Source of the DNA: Pseudomonas mosselii
GTDB lineage: Bacteria > Pseudomonadota > Gammaproteobacteria > Pseudomonadales > Pseudomonadaceae
Length of the DNA: 64,000 bases
Reading direction: 5' to 3'
NCBI RefSeq assembly: GCF_019823065.1
Contig: NZ_CP081966.1
Span: forward strand, 4,619,501-4,683,500
Shown here: positions 39,530 to 49,069 of the stretch, piece by piece
How the letters are laid out: every line of letters begins with the position of its first letter
Position numbering within the stretch: the stretch's first letter is position 1
Notes under the pieces: model-generated
What the model was told of the DNA's origin: nothing
Database searches by the model: none
What the model saw: the letters and a program-made list of their open reading frames with translations, nothing else
Position numbers and translations under genes: made by a program

Positions 39530-39582
39530 CGCATGGCGCCCCCAACAGGTCCAGACCTTATCCAGATTCTCCAGGACGCCCC

Positions 39583-41160
39583 ATGACCCTCACCGGCAAT
39601 CTACTGATCGGCCAGCGCGCCGTCACAGGCACCCAGGCCGCGATCCATGCCATCGACCCGGCCACCGACACCCCGCTCGCCCCACCCTACGCCGGCGCCA
39701 GCGCCGAACAGCTAACCCAGGCCTGCGACCTGGCCTGGGCGGCATTCGATGCCTACCGCGAAACCACCTCCGAACAACGCGCCCACTTTCTCGAAACCAT
39801 CGCCGAGCAGATCGAAGCCCTGGGCGATGCCCTGATCGACCGCGCCAACGCCGAGACCGGCCTGCCCAAGGCGCGTCTGCTGGGCGAGCGCGGCCGCACC
39901 TGCGCGCAACTGCGCACCTTCGCTCGCGTGGTGCGGGCCGGTGAATGGCTGGATGTACGGGTGGACAACGCCCTGCCCGAGCGCCAGCCACTGCCACGTC
40001 CCGACCTGCGCCAACGACAGGTTGCCCTGGGCCCGGTGGCGGTGTTCGGCGCCAGCAATTTCCCGCTGGCCTTCTCGGTGGCCGGCGGCGACACCGCCTC
40101 GGCACTGGCCGCCGGTTGCCCGGTGGTGGTCAAGGCCCATGGCGCCCACCCCGGCACCAGCGAGCTGGTCGGCCAGGCCGTGGCCCGGGCAGTCGCGAAG
40201 TGCGAGCTGCCCGAAGGCGTGTTCTCGCTGCTGTACGGCGCCGGCCGCGAGGTCGGTATCGGTCTGGTCAGCGACCCGCGCATCAAGGCCGTCGGCTTCA
40301 CCGGCTCGCGCAGTGGCGGCCTCGCGCTGTGCCAGGCCGCCCAGGCACGTCCCGAGCCAATCCCCGTCTATGCCGAAATGAGCTCGATCAACCCGGTGTT
40401 CCTCTTCGACGCCGCCCTGCAGGACCGAGCGGAATCTCTGGCCCAAACCTTCGTCGCTTCGCTGACCCAGGGTGCCGGCCAGTTCTGTACCAACCCCGGG
40501 CTGTTGATCGCCCGCCAGGGTCCAGCACTCGAACGTTTCATCAGCACCGCCGCCGAGCATGTCCGGCAAGCCGCGGCACAGACCATGCTCACCCCGGGCA
40601 TTGCCAGCGCCTATGCCAATGGCGTCGCCGCGCTGGGTGAGAACGGCAATGCCCGCCAGATCGCCAGCGGCCAGCCCCATCACGGCCCGAACCAGTGCCA
40701 AGCGCACCTGTTCGTCACCTCGGCCCAGGCGTTTCTCGCCGATCCGGCGCTGAAGGCCGAAGTGTTCGGCGCCACCTCGCTGGTGGTCGCCTGCGACAGC
40801 GACGAGCAAGTCCGTCAGGTTGCCGAGCATCTGGAAGGGCAACTGACCGCCACCCTGCACCTGGACGCCGCCGACCTCGACTGCGCCCGCCAACTGCTGC
40901 CCACCCTCGAACGCAAGGCCGGGCGGATCCTGATCAACGGTTGGCCGACCGGCGTCGAGGTGTGCGACGCGATGGTCCACGGCGGCCCGTTCCCGGCCAC
41001 CTCCGACACCCGCGGCACCTCGGTGGGCACCGCGGCGATCCTGCGTTTCCTGCGCCCGGTGTGCTACCAGGACTTCCCCGATGCTCTGCTGCCCACTGCG
41101 CTGCAACAGGGCAACCCGCTGCACCTGCGCCGCTTGCTCGATGGCCGGCGGGAAGGCTGA
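39583..41160 (+). CDS. 2-oxoglutarate semialdehyde dehydrogenase (NADP+)
   Basis: 525-residue aldehyde dehydrogenase with catalytic Cys302 ([11 protein letters not shown]), nucleotide-binding GFTGSRSGG and glutamate in [10 protein letters not shown]. In this operon it oxidises 2-oxoglutarate semialdehyde to 2-oxoglutarate, the last step of hydroxyproline breakdown. Close to the 2,5-dioxovalerate dehydrogenase group. It is followed by the oxidoreductase gene after three bases. Confidence 0.92.
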   Translation: MTLTGNLLIGQRAVTGTQAAIHAIDPATDTPLAPPYAGASAEQLTQACDLAWAAFDAYRETTSEQRAHFLETIAEQIEALGDALIDRANAETGLPKARLLGERGRTCAQLRTFARVVRAGEWLDVRVDNALPERQPLPRPDLRQRQVALGPVAVFGASNFPLAFSVAGGDTASALAAGCPVVVKAHGAHPGTSELVGQAVARAVAKCELPEGVFSLLYGAGREVGIGLVSDPRIKAVGFTGSRSGGLALCQAAQARPEPIPVYAEMSSINPVFLFDAALQDRAESLAQTFVASLTQGAGQFCTNPGLLIARQGPALERFISTAAEHVRQAAAQTMLTPGIASAYANGVAALGENGNARQIASGQPHHGPNQCQAHLFVTSAQAFLADPALKAEVFGATSLVVACDSDEQVRQVAEHLEGQLTATLHLDAADLDCARQLLPTLERKAGRILINGWPTGVEVCDAMVHGGPFPATSDTRGTSVGTAAILRFLRPVCYQDFPDALLPTALQQGNPLHLRRLLDGRREG

Positions 41161-41163
41161 ACC

Positions 41164-42402
41164 ATGACCGCCACTGACACGGACATCGCCGTGGTCGGCG
41201 CCGGCATTGTCGGCGTCGCCTGCGCCCTGCAGCTGGCCCGCCAGGGCCACCGGGTGCTGCTGATCGATCGCCAGGCACCGGGCCACGGTGCGTCTTTTGG
41301 CAATGCCGGGCACCTGGCCACCGAGCAGGTGTTTCCCATCGCCGACCTGTCGATTCTCAAGCGCCTGCCGGCCATGCTGCTGGACCCGATGGGCCCGCTG
41401 CGCCTGGACTGGAAGTACCTGCCACGGGCCCTTCCCTGGTTCACCCGCCTGCTGCTCAACCTGCGACCGGCGCCGTTCCAGCGCAGCGTCGCGGGCCTTC
41501 GTGCGCTGAACGAAAGCAGCCTCGGCGCTTGGCAACGGCTGCTCGCCTCCATCGAGCGCAGCCACCTGCTCAAGGAGGACGGTTCACTGCTGGTGTTCGA
41601 ACGCCACGCATCGCGCCAGGCGCTCGCGGCGTTGCGCGCCCGCCTGCAGGCACAGGCCGTGCCCGTGGACCTGTGGTCGGCTGAGGCGGTAAGCGAAGCG
41701 GCACCGCAGTTGAGTCCGTCGATCCTGGGTGGCCTGTTCTTCCCGCGCACCGGTCACTTCCTCGACCCCTACCAGGTGGTCTGCGAACTGTTCAGCGCCG
41801 CCAGGGCCAGTGGCGTACGCTTCCTGCGCGCCGAGGTCGATGGCGGCCAGGTGCATGGCCAGGGCATCAGCCTCGCCAGCGACCAGGGCACCCTCGAGGC
41901 CCGCCAGGTGTTGATCAGTGCCGGGGCACATTCGGCGAGACTCACGGCCGCCCTGACCGGTCGGCGGGTACCGCTGGATACCGAGCGCGGCTACCACCTG
42001 ATGCTGCCGGCGGAGCACCAGCGCCTGCCGTTCGCCGTCACCTCGCTGGAGCGCAAGTTCATCATGACGCCCATGGCCGACGGCCTGCGCCTGGCCGGCA
42101 CGGTGGAATTCGCCGGACTCGAGGCGCCGCCGAGCATGCAGCGGGCGTGGCAACTGCATCGGTTGAGCAAGGGCTTGTTCCGGCGCGAGCTGGATGCCGA
42201 GGGGGCTACGCCGTGGATGGGGTTCCGGCCTTCGTTGCCGGATTCGCTGCCGGTGATCGACCGAGTGGCCGATGGCAAGGTGCTGCTAGCGTTCGGGCAT
42301 CAGCACCTGGGGTTGACCCAGGCGGCGGTGACGGCGGAGTGGGTGGGGCGGTTGGCTGCGGGGGCCGAAGTGGAACAAGCATACCAGTTGGATCGGTTCT
42401 GA
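41164..42402 (+). CDS. FAD-dependent D-hydroxyproline dehydrogenase (DadA-like)
   Basis: 412-residue DAO-family flavoprotein with the FAD motif VVGAGIVGVACALQLARQG near the N-terminus and GASFGNAGHLATEQ, and the C-terminal GHQHLGLTQAAVTAEW segment. It oxidises cis-4-hydroxy-D-proline to 1-pyrroline-4-hydroxy-2-carboxylate, feeding electrons to the respiratory chain. Single-chain form. Last gene of the operon and three bases from the preceding stop. Confidence 0.9.
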   Translation: MTATDTDIAVVGAGIVGVACALQLARQGHRVLLIDRQAPGHGASFGNAGHLATEQVFPIADLSILKRLPAMLLDPMGPLRLDWKYLPRALPWFTRLLLNLRPAPFQRSVAGLRALNESSLGAWQRLLASIERSHLLKEDGSLLVFERHASRQALAALRARLQAQAVPVDLWSAEAVSEAAPQLSPSILGGLFFPRTGHFLDPYQVVCELFSAARASGVRFLRAEVDGGQVHGQGISLASDQGTLEARQVLISAGAHSARLTAALTGRRVPLDTERGYHLMLPAEHQRLPFAVTSLERKFIMTPMADGLRLAGTVEFAGLEAPPSMQRAWQLHRLSKGLFRRELDAEGATPWMGFRPSLPDSLPVIDRVADGKVLLAFGHQHLGLTQAAVTAEWVGRLAAGAEVEQAYQLDRF

Positions 42403-42417
42403 GATTGCCGGGGCCTT

Positions 42418-42484
42418 GCGCCTCTTTCGCGGTGCAAGGCCTGCGCGTTCCCTGTGGGAGCGGCCTTGGGTCGCGAAAGGGCCG
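42418..42484. repeat. imperfect paired REP element
   Basis: CCTCTTTCGCGGTGCAAGGC and, inverted, GCGGCCTTGGGTCGCGAAAG (42461-42480), between the convergent dehydrogenase and reductase genes. Confidence 0.65.
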
Positions 42485-42504
42485 CAAAGCGGCCCCAGCC
42501 TCAC

Positions 42505-43596
42505 TCAGCGATACCGCTCAAGCCAATGCGCATAAGGCGCCGGCAGCGTCCACGCCGCCTTGTCCACGCCCAGGGCCTTGGCGGCGGCATACGGCCAGTG
42601 CGGATCAGCCAGGTGCGCACGCCCCACCGACACCAGGTCGAGCTGATTGGCCTGCAACGCGCCCTCGGCCAGCTCCGGCGTGCCAAAGCCCCAGGCCGAG
42701 GTCACCGGCAGCTTCGCCTCGCGGCGCACCCGCTCGGCGATCGGCCCCAGGAATGCCGGGCCCCACGGGATGTTGGTCTGGGGAATGGTGAAGCCGACGC
42801 TGACGCTCAGCAGATCGAGGCCGCCAGCCTTGAAGCGACGGGCCAGTTCAATGGACTCCAGCAGGGTCTGCTCGTCACGCCCATCGTACTCCACCACGCC
42901 AAAGCGAGCGGTCAGCGGCAGGTGCTCCGGCCACACCTCACGTACCGCGGCCAGGGTTTCCAGGAGGAAGCGCGTGCGGTTGTCGAAGCTGCCGCCATAG
43001 GCGTCGGTACGCTGGTTGGAGTGCTCGGAGAAGAAGCTCTGGCCCAGGTAGCCGTGGGCGAAGTGCAGCTCGATCCACTCGAAGCCGGCATCGCGGGCAC
43101 GGCGCGCGGCATCGACGAAGTCCTGCTTGACCCGGGCGATATCGTCCAGGGTCATGGCCTTGGGCACTTTCGGCAGGTGGCCGCCAAAGGCGATGGCAGA
43201 CGGGGCAATGGTGTCCCAACCACGGGCATCGTCGGCGGCGATATGGTCATCACCTTCCCAGGGGCGGTTGGCACTGGCCTTGCGACCGGCGTGGGCGATC
43301 TGGATGCCCGGCACGGAACCGGCGGCCTTGATCGCCTTGACCACAGGCACGAAGGCCTGGGCCTGGGCGTCGTTCCAGATGCCGGCGCAGCCGGGGGTGA
43401 TGCGCCCTTCCGGCGACACCGCAGTGGCCTCGACCACCACCAGGCCGGCGCCGCCACGGGCCAGGCCCGCGTAATGCACCTGGTGCCAGTCATTGATCAG
43501 GCCATCCTCGGCCATGTACTGGCACATCGGCGGAATGGCAATGCGGTTGCGCAGGGTGACGTCTTTGAGGGTGTAGGGTTCGAACAAGGCGGCCAT
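42505..43596 (-). CDS. old yellow enzyme / NADH:flavin oxidoreductase (XenA-like)
   Basis: 363-residue FMN TIM-barrel ene-reductase. [11 protein letters not shown] near residue 22-32 contains the Cys/Tyr pair typical of the thermophilic-like XenA/YqjM group; the substrate-binding His and Tyr region is [27 protein letters not shown]. It reduces activated alkenes or xenobiotic nitro-compounds with NAD(P)H. Divergent from an ArsR-type regulator 80 bases away that likely represses it. Confidence 0.9.
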   Translation of the reverse strand: MAALFEPYTLKDVTLRNRIAIPPMCQYMAEDGLINDWHQVHYAGLARGGAGLVVVEATAVSPEGRITPGCAGIWNDAQAQAFVPVVKAIKAAGSVPGIQIAHAGRKASANRPWEGDDHIAADDARGWDTIAPSAIAFGGHLPKVPKAMTLDDIARVKQDFVDAARRARDAGFEWIELHFAHGYLGQSFFSEHSNQRTDAYGGSFDNRTRFLLETLAAVREVWPEHLPLTARFGVVEYDGRDEQTLLESIELARRFKAGGLDLLSVSVGFTIPQTNIPWGPAFLGPIAERVRREAKLPVTSAWGFGTPELAEGALQANQLDLVSVGRAHLADPHWPYAAAKALGVDKAAWTLPAPYAHWLERYR

Positions 43597-43630
43597 GAGG
43601 TCACTCCAGGGACGGGGGTTGGATACGATT

Positions 43631-43648
43631 GTTCGATCATATTCGAAC
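43631..43648. promoter_or_regulatory. candidate ArsR operator palindrome
   Basis: GTTCGA-TCATAT-TCGAAC, a perfect 6-base inverted repeat, lies in the 80-base gap between the reductase and the divergent ArsR gene. Size and position suit binding by the dimeric ArsR repressor to control both genes. Confidence 0.55.
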
Positions 43649-43676
43649 TATGGCAATTTGTGAAACCCCCGTTATC

Positions 43677-43985
43677 ATGTCGTCCATGCGAGCCTATACC
43701 CACCCCAATCCCGAAGACCTGACACTGGAGCGCCTGCTCTACGCCCTGAGCGACCCTGTGCGCATGGAAATCGTCCGCCATCTGGCCGGTGTTGCCGAAG
43801 CCAGCTGCGGTGAGCTGGACGGCGGCCGGCCCAAGTCGAGCATGTCCCATCACTTTCGCGTCTTGCGCGATTCAGGGCTGGTGCACACTCGCAACGTTGG
43901 TACCACGCACATGAATTCGCTGCGCAGCGAAGAACTCGAAAGCCGCTTTCCGGGGTTGCTGGGCAGTATCCTCGAGCAGCGTTGA
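43677..43985 (+). CDS. ArsR-family transcriptional regulator
   Basis: 102-residue winged-helix repressor (LERLLYALSDPVRMEIVRHL, then PKSSMSHHFRVLRDSGLVHTRNVGTTHMNSLR). No cysteine pair for metal binding is present in the recognition helix, so it is not an obvious arsenic sensor and may respond to an electrophile handled by the divergent reductase. Start MSSMRAYTHP chosen over a 16-codon upstream extension that runs through the likely operator region. Confidence 0.88.
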   Translation: MSSMRAYTHPNPEDLTLERLLYALSDPVRMEIVRHLAGVAEASCGELDGGRPKSSMSHHFRVLRDSGLVHTRNVGTTHMNSLRSEELESRFPGLLGSILEQR

Positions 43986-44015
43986 GCTTCTAGGCAACGC
44001 GGCGGCTTAGCTTGG

Positions 44016-44136
44016 CCCTGTGGGAGCGGCCTTGCGTCGCGAAAGGGCTGCGCAGCAGCCCCAGCAATTTCGATTGTCGCTCGGAACCTGGGGCCGCTGC
44101 GCGCCCCTTTCGCGACGCAAGGCCGCTCCCACAGGG
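44016..44136. repeat. perfect 32-base paired REP palindrome
   Basis: Arms at 44016-44047 and 44105-44136 are exact inverted copies (CCCTGTGGGAGCGGCC...TTGCGTCGCGAAAGGG) with a 57-base spacer that itself contains a small stem. It lies after the ArsR gene and before mqo's terminator. Confidence 0.9.
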
Positions 44137-44217
44137 GCATGCTTCCCTGCATGAATGCGCAGCCCGAAGGGCTGGGCGGCCTCCTACCGGCCCCTGGCTC
44201 GGGCAAAACTCAGGCAC

Positions 44218-44253
44218 AAAAAACCACGAGGCCGCCAGGGGCGATCCTCGTGG
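44218..44253 (-). terminator. rho-independent terminator of mqo
   Basis: On the minus strand CCACGAGG ... CCTCGTGG is followed immediately by TTTTTT, 36 bases past the mqo stop: stem plus T-tract, a textbook intrinsic terminator. Confidence 0.85.
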
Positions 44254-44288
44254 TGGGTGTTGCCGGGCAAGCCCGGCAAGCAGGGGCC

Positions 44289-45926
44289 TTACAGCGCCAT
44301 GTCGTTCGCAGGCTTGCTCTCGACCGGTGCGGCTGGCGCCACGCTGGTCTTGACGCTCTGGTCGATCACCGGCGGCTTATCCAGCTGCAGGACTTCGGCG
44401 GTGTAGTCCCACTCTTTCTGGGTGGCGGCGGCCGAATCGTTCAGCTTGGTACCGTAGCTCGGGACGATCTCCTTGATCTTGGCCTGCCACTCAGGGGTAG
44501 CGACCTTCTCCTTGAACACGGTTTCCAGCACGTTGAGCATGATCGGCGCGGCGGTCGAGGCACCTGGCGAGGCGCCCAGCAGGCCGGCGATGGTGCGGTC
44601 TTCGGAAGCCACGACCTCGGTGCCCAGCTTCAGCACGCCGCCCTTGTCGGCATCACGCTTGATGATCTGCACGCGCTGACCGGCCTGCCACAGTTTCCAG
44701 TCTTCCTTCTTGGCGTTCGGGAAGTAGGTCTGCAGGGCGGCGAAACGGTCGTCGTCGGACTGCATCAGCTGGCCGGCGAGGTACTCGACCAGCGGGTACT
44801 GATCGATGCCGACGCGGGCCATCGGCCAGACGTTGTGGGTGGTGGTGCTGCTCAGCAGGTCCAGGTACGAGCCGTTCTTCAGGAACTTGGTCGAGAAGGT
44901 GGCGAATGGCCCGAACAGGATCACGCGCTTGCCGTCCAGCACGCGGGTGTCCAGGTGCGGAACCGACATGGGTGGCGCGCCGGTCGAGGCGATGCCGTAG
45001 GCCTTGGCCATGTGCTGCATGGCAACGGTCGGGTTCTCGGTCACCAGGAACGAGCCGCCCACCGGGAAGCCTGCGTACTCCTTGGCTTCCGGGATGCCCG
45101 ACTTCTGCAGCAGCTTCAGCGCGCCGCCGCCAGCACCGATGAACAGGAACTTGGCGTCGGTGGCGTGCTCGGTGCCATCCTTCAGGTTCTTGTACTCGAC
45201 GTGCCAGGAGCCGTCTTCGTTGCGGGTGATGTCCTGCACTTCGCTGGACAGCTTCAGGTCGAAGTTTTCCTTGGTCTTCAGGTGACCGACGAACTGACGG
45301 GTGATCTCACCGAAGTTGACGTCGGTGCCGATCGGCGTCCAGGTCACGGCCAGCTTCTGGTTCGGGTCACGGCCTTCCATCATCAGCGGGACCCACTTGG
45401 CGATCTGCGCGTGGTCTTCCGAGTACTGCATCGGACGGAACAGCGGGCTGGCCTGCAGGGCGTCGTAGCGCTTCTTCAGGAACTTGATGTTGTCATCGCC
45501 CCAGACGAAGCTCATGTGCGGGGTGGTGTTGATGAACGAGTGCGGGTTCTTCAGCACTCCCTGGCGTACCTGCCAGGCCCAGAACTGACGGGAGATCTGG
45601 AACGACTCGTTGATCTCGATGGCCTTGGTGATGTTGACCTTGCCGTCTTTGTCTTCCGGGGTGTAATTCAGCTCGGCCAGCGCGGAGTGGCCAGTACCGG
45701 CGTTGTTCCAGCCGTTGGAGCTTTCTTCGGCGACGCCGTCCAGGCGCTCGACCATTTCCATCGACCAGCTCGGCTCCAGCTCGTTGAGCCAGACCGCCAG
45801 GGTGGAACTCATGATGCCGCCGCCAACCAGCAGCACGTCGACTTTCTTGGTGTCTTCGGCGTGCGCTTGCATGAAGCTCGCCGCGACTGCCAGACCCAGC
45901 AAGGTCTTGCCAGCTTTCTTGAACAT
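44289..45926 (-). CDS. mqo: malate:quinone oxidoreductase
   Basis: 545-residue membrane-associated FAD enzyme that oxidises malate to oxaloacetate with electron transfer to quinone in the TCA cycle. The N-terminus resembles a signal-like segment ([16 protein letters not shown]), then [24 protein letters not shown] for [25 protein letters not shown] and the GASPGASTA region. Normal Pseudomonas length. It sits at the border of the accessory region, with its own terminator. Confidence 0.95.
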   Translation of the reverse strand: MFKKAGKTLLGLAVAASFMQAHAEDTKKVDVLLVGGGIMSSTLAVWLNELEPSWSMEMVERLDGVAEESSNGWNNAGTGHSALAELNYTPEDKDGKVNITKAIEINESFQISRQFWAWQVRQGVLKNPHSFINTTPHMSFVWGDDNIKFLKKRYDALQASPLFRPMQYSEDHAQIAKWVPLMMEGRDPNQKLAVTWTPIGTDVNFGEITRQFVGHLKTKENFDLKLSSEVQDITRNEDGSWHVEYKNLKDGTEHATDAKFLFIGAGGGALKLLQKSGIPEAKEYAGFPVGGSFLVTENPTVAMQHMAKAYGIASTGAPPMSVPHLDTRVLDGKRVILFGPFATFSTKFLKNGSYLDLLSSTTTHNVWPMARVGIDQYPLVEYLAGQLMQSDDDRFAALQTYFPNAKKEDWKLWQAGQRVQIIKRDADKGGVLKLGTEVVASEDRTIAGLLGASPGASTAAPIMLNVLETVFKEKVATPEWQAKIKEIVPSYGTKLNDSAAATQKEWDYTAEVLQLDKPPVIDQSVKTSVAPAAPVESKPANDMAL

Positions 45927-46118
45927 TGATCGATTCCAGTCAGTAGAACGGAGGGTGGGCCTGTGGCTGGCCCAGGTATTCCATGTTCTTCAGCGCAGGC
46001 TTGTTGTGATCATTGTTCAGCAGCCAGAGAGACATTGGACGCGCCAGCCTTTGGTCGGATTGACCGACAAGGCTGAAACGATTTACGGATTGTAACCGAA
46101 TTGCCAGCACAAACAAAC

Positions 46119-46163
46119 GCGGCCCACCCTGTCAATGCGGCACTTCGCATCAGGGTGGGCCGC
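46119..46163 (-). terminator. terminator of the accessory operon
   Basis: 13-base perfect stem GCGGCCCACCCTG / CAGGGTGGGCCGC around a 19-base loop, followed on the minus strand by GTTTGTTTGTG. It lies 16 bases after the stop of the last gene of the five-gene operon. Confidence 0.8.
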
Positions 46164-46179
46164 GCCGCTTTGTACTACC

Positions 46180-47868
46180 TCAGGCCTCCGGGAACACACC
46201 GTCCTCGAACGGCTCCTCGGTGCCGCCCTCGGTTTCCTCGGCAGTGTCGTTGACCTCTTCGGACAGCTCGGTCGCCTCGGCCTGCACCTCCACGGCCTCC
46301 TTCACCTGCTCCGCGAGTTCTTCACTCACCGCGTTGCCCATGTCTTCGACGATTTGCGGCAGTTGCTCATTGACCGTGGTGACGTTGGTGTTGGCCCCCG
46401 AGATATCACCGGCCTCGAGCTGGCCCTTGGCCTCGAGCAGGTTGTCGTTAGCCTCTTCCAACTGATCAGTCACCTCGATCTGGGCCAGGTCACTCACCTG
46501 TTCGGCGGCACTGTCGATCGCCCCGCCGGTATTGTCGCTGGCCACCGACTTGTACGCCGAACTGCCGCTGGCGCGCACTTCGGACACCGAGGAAGAGAAG
46601 TCCGCCTCGCTCGGCACCTCGGCCTGCACGTCGCCCGAAGCGTTGTCGAGCTGCGCCTGGTTGTCGGCACGGGCCTGGTCGCCAACCTGCTGGCCGTCGT
46701 TCTGCGCCTCCTGCACCTGCTCGGAAGTCGGGTCCTTGCCATCGTTCTCGTTGGCCTTGTCCTCGGCCAGCTTGTCATTCTTGGCAGTCAGTTTCTGCTT
46801 GAGGAAGTCCAGCGCCATCCACAATCCCATGGCTTCCATGAAGTACTTGAACACGGTGCCGAAGGTCAGGTTCGACCAGAACTTGTCCCAGCCAGACTCC
46901 GGCGCCAGCGGGATGGCGATCACCGACTTGCCCAGCATCGTGCCGGCCAGCAGGGTCAGGGCCGTGGTGTCCGAATCCTTGCCAGTGAAAGTGCCCTTGT
47001 AGCCAAAGGTGCAGTTCAGGGTAATGGCACCGCCGCTGCTGTCGATCAGCTGACCATTGGAGAACTGCAGCGTCTTGCTGCTGCCCTGGGACGTAAGGGT
47101 GATGGTATAGGCGCTCTGGCGGTCGCTGGGGTCGGCCGGCGACGGCGCGTTGGGTTTGCGGGTAAAGGTGATGGTGCCCTCGGAAGTCGCACCCTTGGCA
47201 TTCTGCCCGGTGGCTGCCGAGTACACATAGAAGGTCGCGCCCGGCTTGCCCTGGTCGTTCATTCCCCACAGATAGGCGAAGCCGCGCATCCAGGTGCTGA
47301 CCGCGACATAGCTGGGGAAGTCCAGGCCGGCAAATGTCGGATACTGGTTGAAGAACGCCGCCATCTTGGCATTGCCATCGGCGACCGAACCGCTGCTGAA
47401 GGCATCTTTCATGGCCGACTGGAAGTTGGCCGACATCTGCGACGAAGGCGAGGTCATGATGTTCTGGCAGAACGTCAGGGCGGTCTGCATATTCTTCGCC
47501 GCCGCTGCGGTGATATTGATGTCGGGGTAGGTCTCGGTGTTGAAGTCGAGTTGCTCGCCCACGGTCATCACCGGAAACAACGAGTCGGTCCTGGACACCA
47601 GCAGGTTGTAGAGATGCGAAACGGCGGTCTGATGCTGGCTGTTGACGTAGGTGTCATGCAGCGTGGCGGTGGTGCTGGCACCGTTTTTCAGCACGTTGCC
47701 GCTGGCCATCGACAGGAACTTGAGGTCCTGCAGATAGCCCTGTTCGCTGGTGCCGCTGGCGGCATGGGCATCGAGCACCACGACATCGACACCGGACTGG
47801 TTGCTCAGCTTCACGGTCTCGTTGATTTGCGTGGCGGTGCTCAGTTTGGCGGTATTGGCAGTGTTCAC
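46180..47868 (-). CDS. large protein of unknown function, acidic helical tail (operon gene 5)
   Basis: 562 residues, not recognised. Residues ~15-330 look beta-rich and contain segments paralogous to operon gene 1: VKLSNQSGVDVVVLDAHA, NLLVSRTDSLFPVMTVGE, KMAAFFNQYPTFAGLDFPSY, KTLQFSNGQLIDSS and a hydrophobic helix FKYFMEAMGLWMALDFL. The C-terminal ~215 residues are very acidic and helical (EELAEQVKEAVEVQAEATEL), probably coiled coil. No signal peptide. Start is GTG 47868 with AAGGAG upstream; the 50-codon upstream extension overlaps the previous gene and is rejected. Last gene before the terminator. Confidence 0.8.
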   Translation of the reverse strand: MNTANTAKLSTATQINETVKLSNQSGVDVVVLDAHAASGTSEQGYLQDLKFLSMASGNVLKNGASTTATLHDTYVNSQHQTAVSHLYNLLVSRTDSLFPVMTVGEQLDFNTETYPDINITAAAAKNMQTALTFCQNIMTSPSSQMSANFQSAMKDAFSSGSVADGNAKMAAFFNQYPTFAGLDFPSYVAVSTWMRGFAYLWGMNDQGKPGATFYVYSAATGQNAKGATSEGTITFTRKPNAPSPADPSDRQSAYTITLTSQGSSKTLQFSNGQLIDSSGGAITLNCTFGYKGTFTGKDSDTTALTLLAGTMLGKSVIAIPLAPESGWDKFWSNLTFGTVFKYFMEAMGLWMALDFLKQKLTAKNDKLAEDKANENDGKDPTSEQVQEAQNDGQQVGDQARADNQAQLDNASGDVQAEVPSEADFSSSVSEVRASGSSAYKSVASDNTGGAIDSAAEQVSDLAQIEVTDQLEEANDNLLEAKGQLEAGDISGANTNVTTVNEQLPQIVEDMGNAVSEELAEQVKEAVEVQAEATELSEEVNDTAEETEGGTEEPFEDGVFPEA

Positions 47869-47902
47869 GTTGCTCTCCTTGCTGGTTGCGGTGAATGACA
47901 CA

Positions 47903-49069
47903 TCAATACGCAATGCACGCCGTGGTGCTGCGCACCCCGGCCTGGTAGTGGGTGGACAGGATGCTGCCGCCGACCGGCAGGCCACGGCTGTCGAACTGCG
48001 CCCCGGCATAGTCCACATCGGTCACACGGATCACCCGCTGGCCGTCGCGGGCATACAGGGTCACCAGGGTGCGGCGAGGCGTGCCGCTGCTGCCCGGCTG
48101 GGTGAACCAGTCTTCGCGCCGCTGCAACAGGCTGCCGTCCTGGCGCCGCTGCACACTGCAGCGATCAGCGGCACGGTTGGGTGTCCAGGGGGCGCAGGAG
48201 CAGAGCAACGGCGCAGGCCTGACCCGCGTCATGACGCCTTCCAAATCCAACCGCTGCCGGCCCACCAGTTGCCCCTGGCGATAGCGCAGGGCCGTGGCGC
48301 TACGGGGTTTGCCGCAGGCGGCATAGGTGCGTACCACCAGTTCGCCGCCATGGACCTGGCGGCGGGCGTCGAACAGCACGCCGCCGTAGTCGGAGTTGAT
48401 GTGCTCCAGCACGGCATTGCCGCCTTCGATGTAGCGTGTGCCGATCACCTGGTAAGGCACCCCAGTGGAACCCAAGTAGGACTTGGCGCTGTAGGTCCGT
48501 GTGCCTCGGCCATCGGAATGACTTACGGCAAGCATGCCCCCGGTCAGTCGGGTCCCGGCCATCTGCGCCTGTCCATAGGACACGCAGGTGCGCCCCAACA
48601 GACGGCCATCGGCATCGAACTGTCGGGTGCTGTAGCTGGCATAGCACTCCTCGTCATAGGCCATCTGCGCCTGGTGGACGAGACGCCCCTGGCCATCGTT
48701 TACCGACAGCGTGGCCAGGCCGTGGGATGGCGTGCCGGCGGCAGTGAGGTGCAGGGCATCGTACTGGCCGAACACCGAGCGCCGCACCTGGCCCTGGTCA
48801 TCGAGCAGACGGGTGATCGAGGAACGCGCCCGCCCCTGGGCATCAATCAGCAGATGGCTGTCAGCATGGGGGACGCCCCCGCCGTCCACCGAGCGGTAGC
48901 GCACCTCCAGGCCGCCATCGGCCTGGCCGTGGTATTCGGCCCGGCCCCGGGTGGCGACGTTCACCCCGTCCGGGCCGTAGTGCACCAGCGACACCGCCTT
49001 GGGCGGCCGGGTGGCGTAGCCGGGATCGACCAGACCATCGAGCAGGCCCTGCAAGGCTTGGTTGTTCAT
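47903..49069 (-). CDS. YD-like repeat protein of unknown function (operon gene 4)
   Basis: 388 residues, no confident family. Throughout there are short beta-hairpin-like units such as LLIDAQGRARSSITRLLDDQGQVRRSVFGQ, TRQFDADGRLLGRTCVSY, RYIEGGNAVLEHINSDYGGVLFDARRQV and TLYARDGQRVIRVTDVDYAGAQFDSRG (cited in part), recalling YD/RHS or MORN-like repeats but too divergent to assign. Several cysteines cluster at ~290-310. No signal peptide. Its ATG overlaps the stop of the dioxygenase gene by four bases, so the two are translationally coupled. Confidence 0.75.
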   Translation of the reverse strand: MNNQALQGLLDGLVDPGYATRPPKAVSLVHYGPDGVNVATRGRAEYHGQADGGLEVRYRSVDGGGVPHADSHLLIDAQGRARSSITRLLDDQGQVRRSVFGQYDALHLTAAGTPSHGLATLSVNDGQGRLVHQAQMAYDEECYASYSTRQFDADGRLLGRTCVSYGQAQMAGTRLTGGMLAVSHSDGRGTRTYSAKSYLGSTGVPYQVIGTRYIEGGNAVLEHINSDYGGVLFDARRQVHGGELVVRTYAACGKPRSATALRYRQGQLVGRQRLDLEGVMTRVRPAPLLCSCAPWTPNRAADRCSVQRRQDGSLLQRREDWFTQPGSSGTPRRTLVTLYARDGQRVIRVTDVDYAGAQFDSRGLPVGGSILSTHYQAGVRSTTACIAY

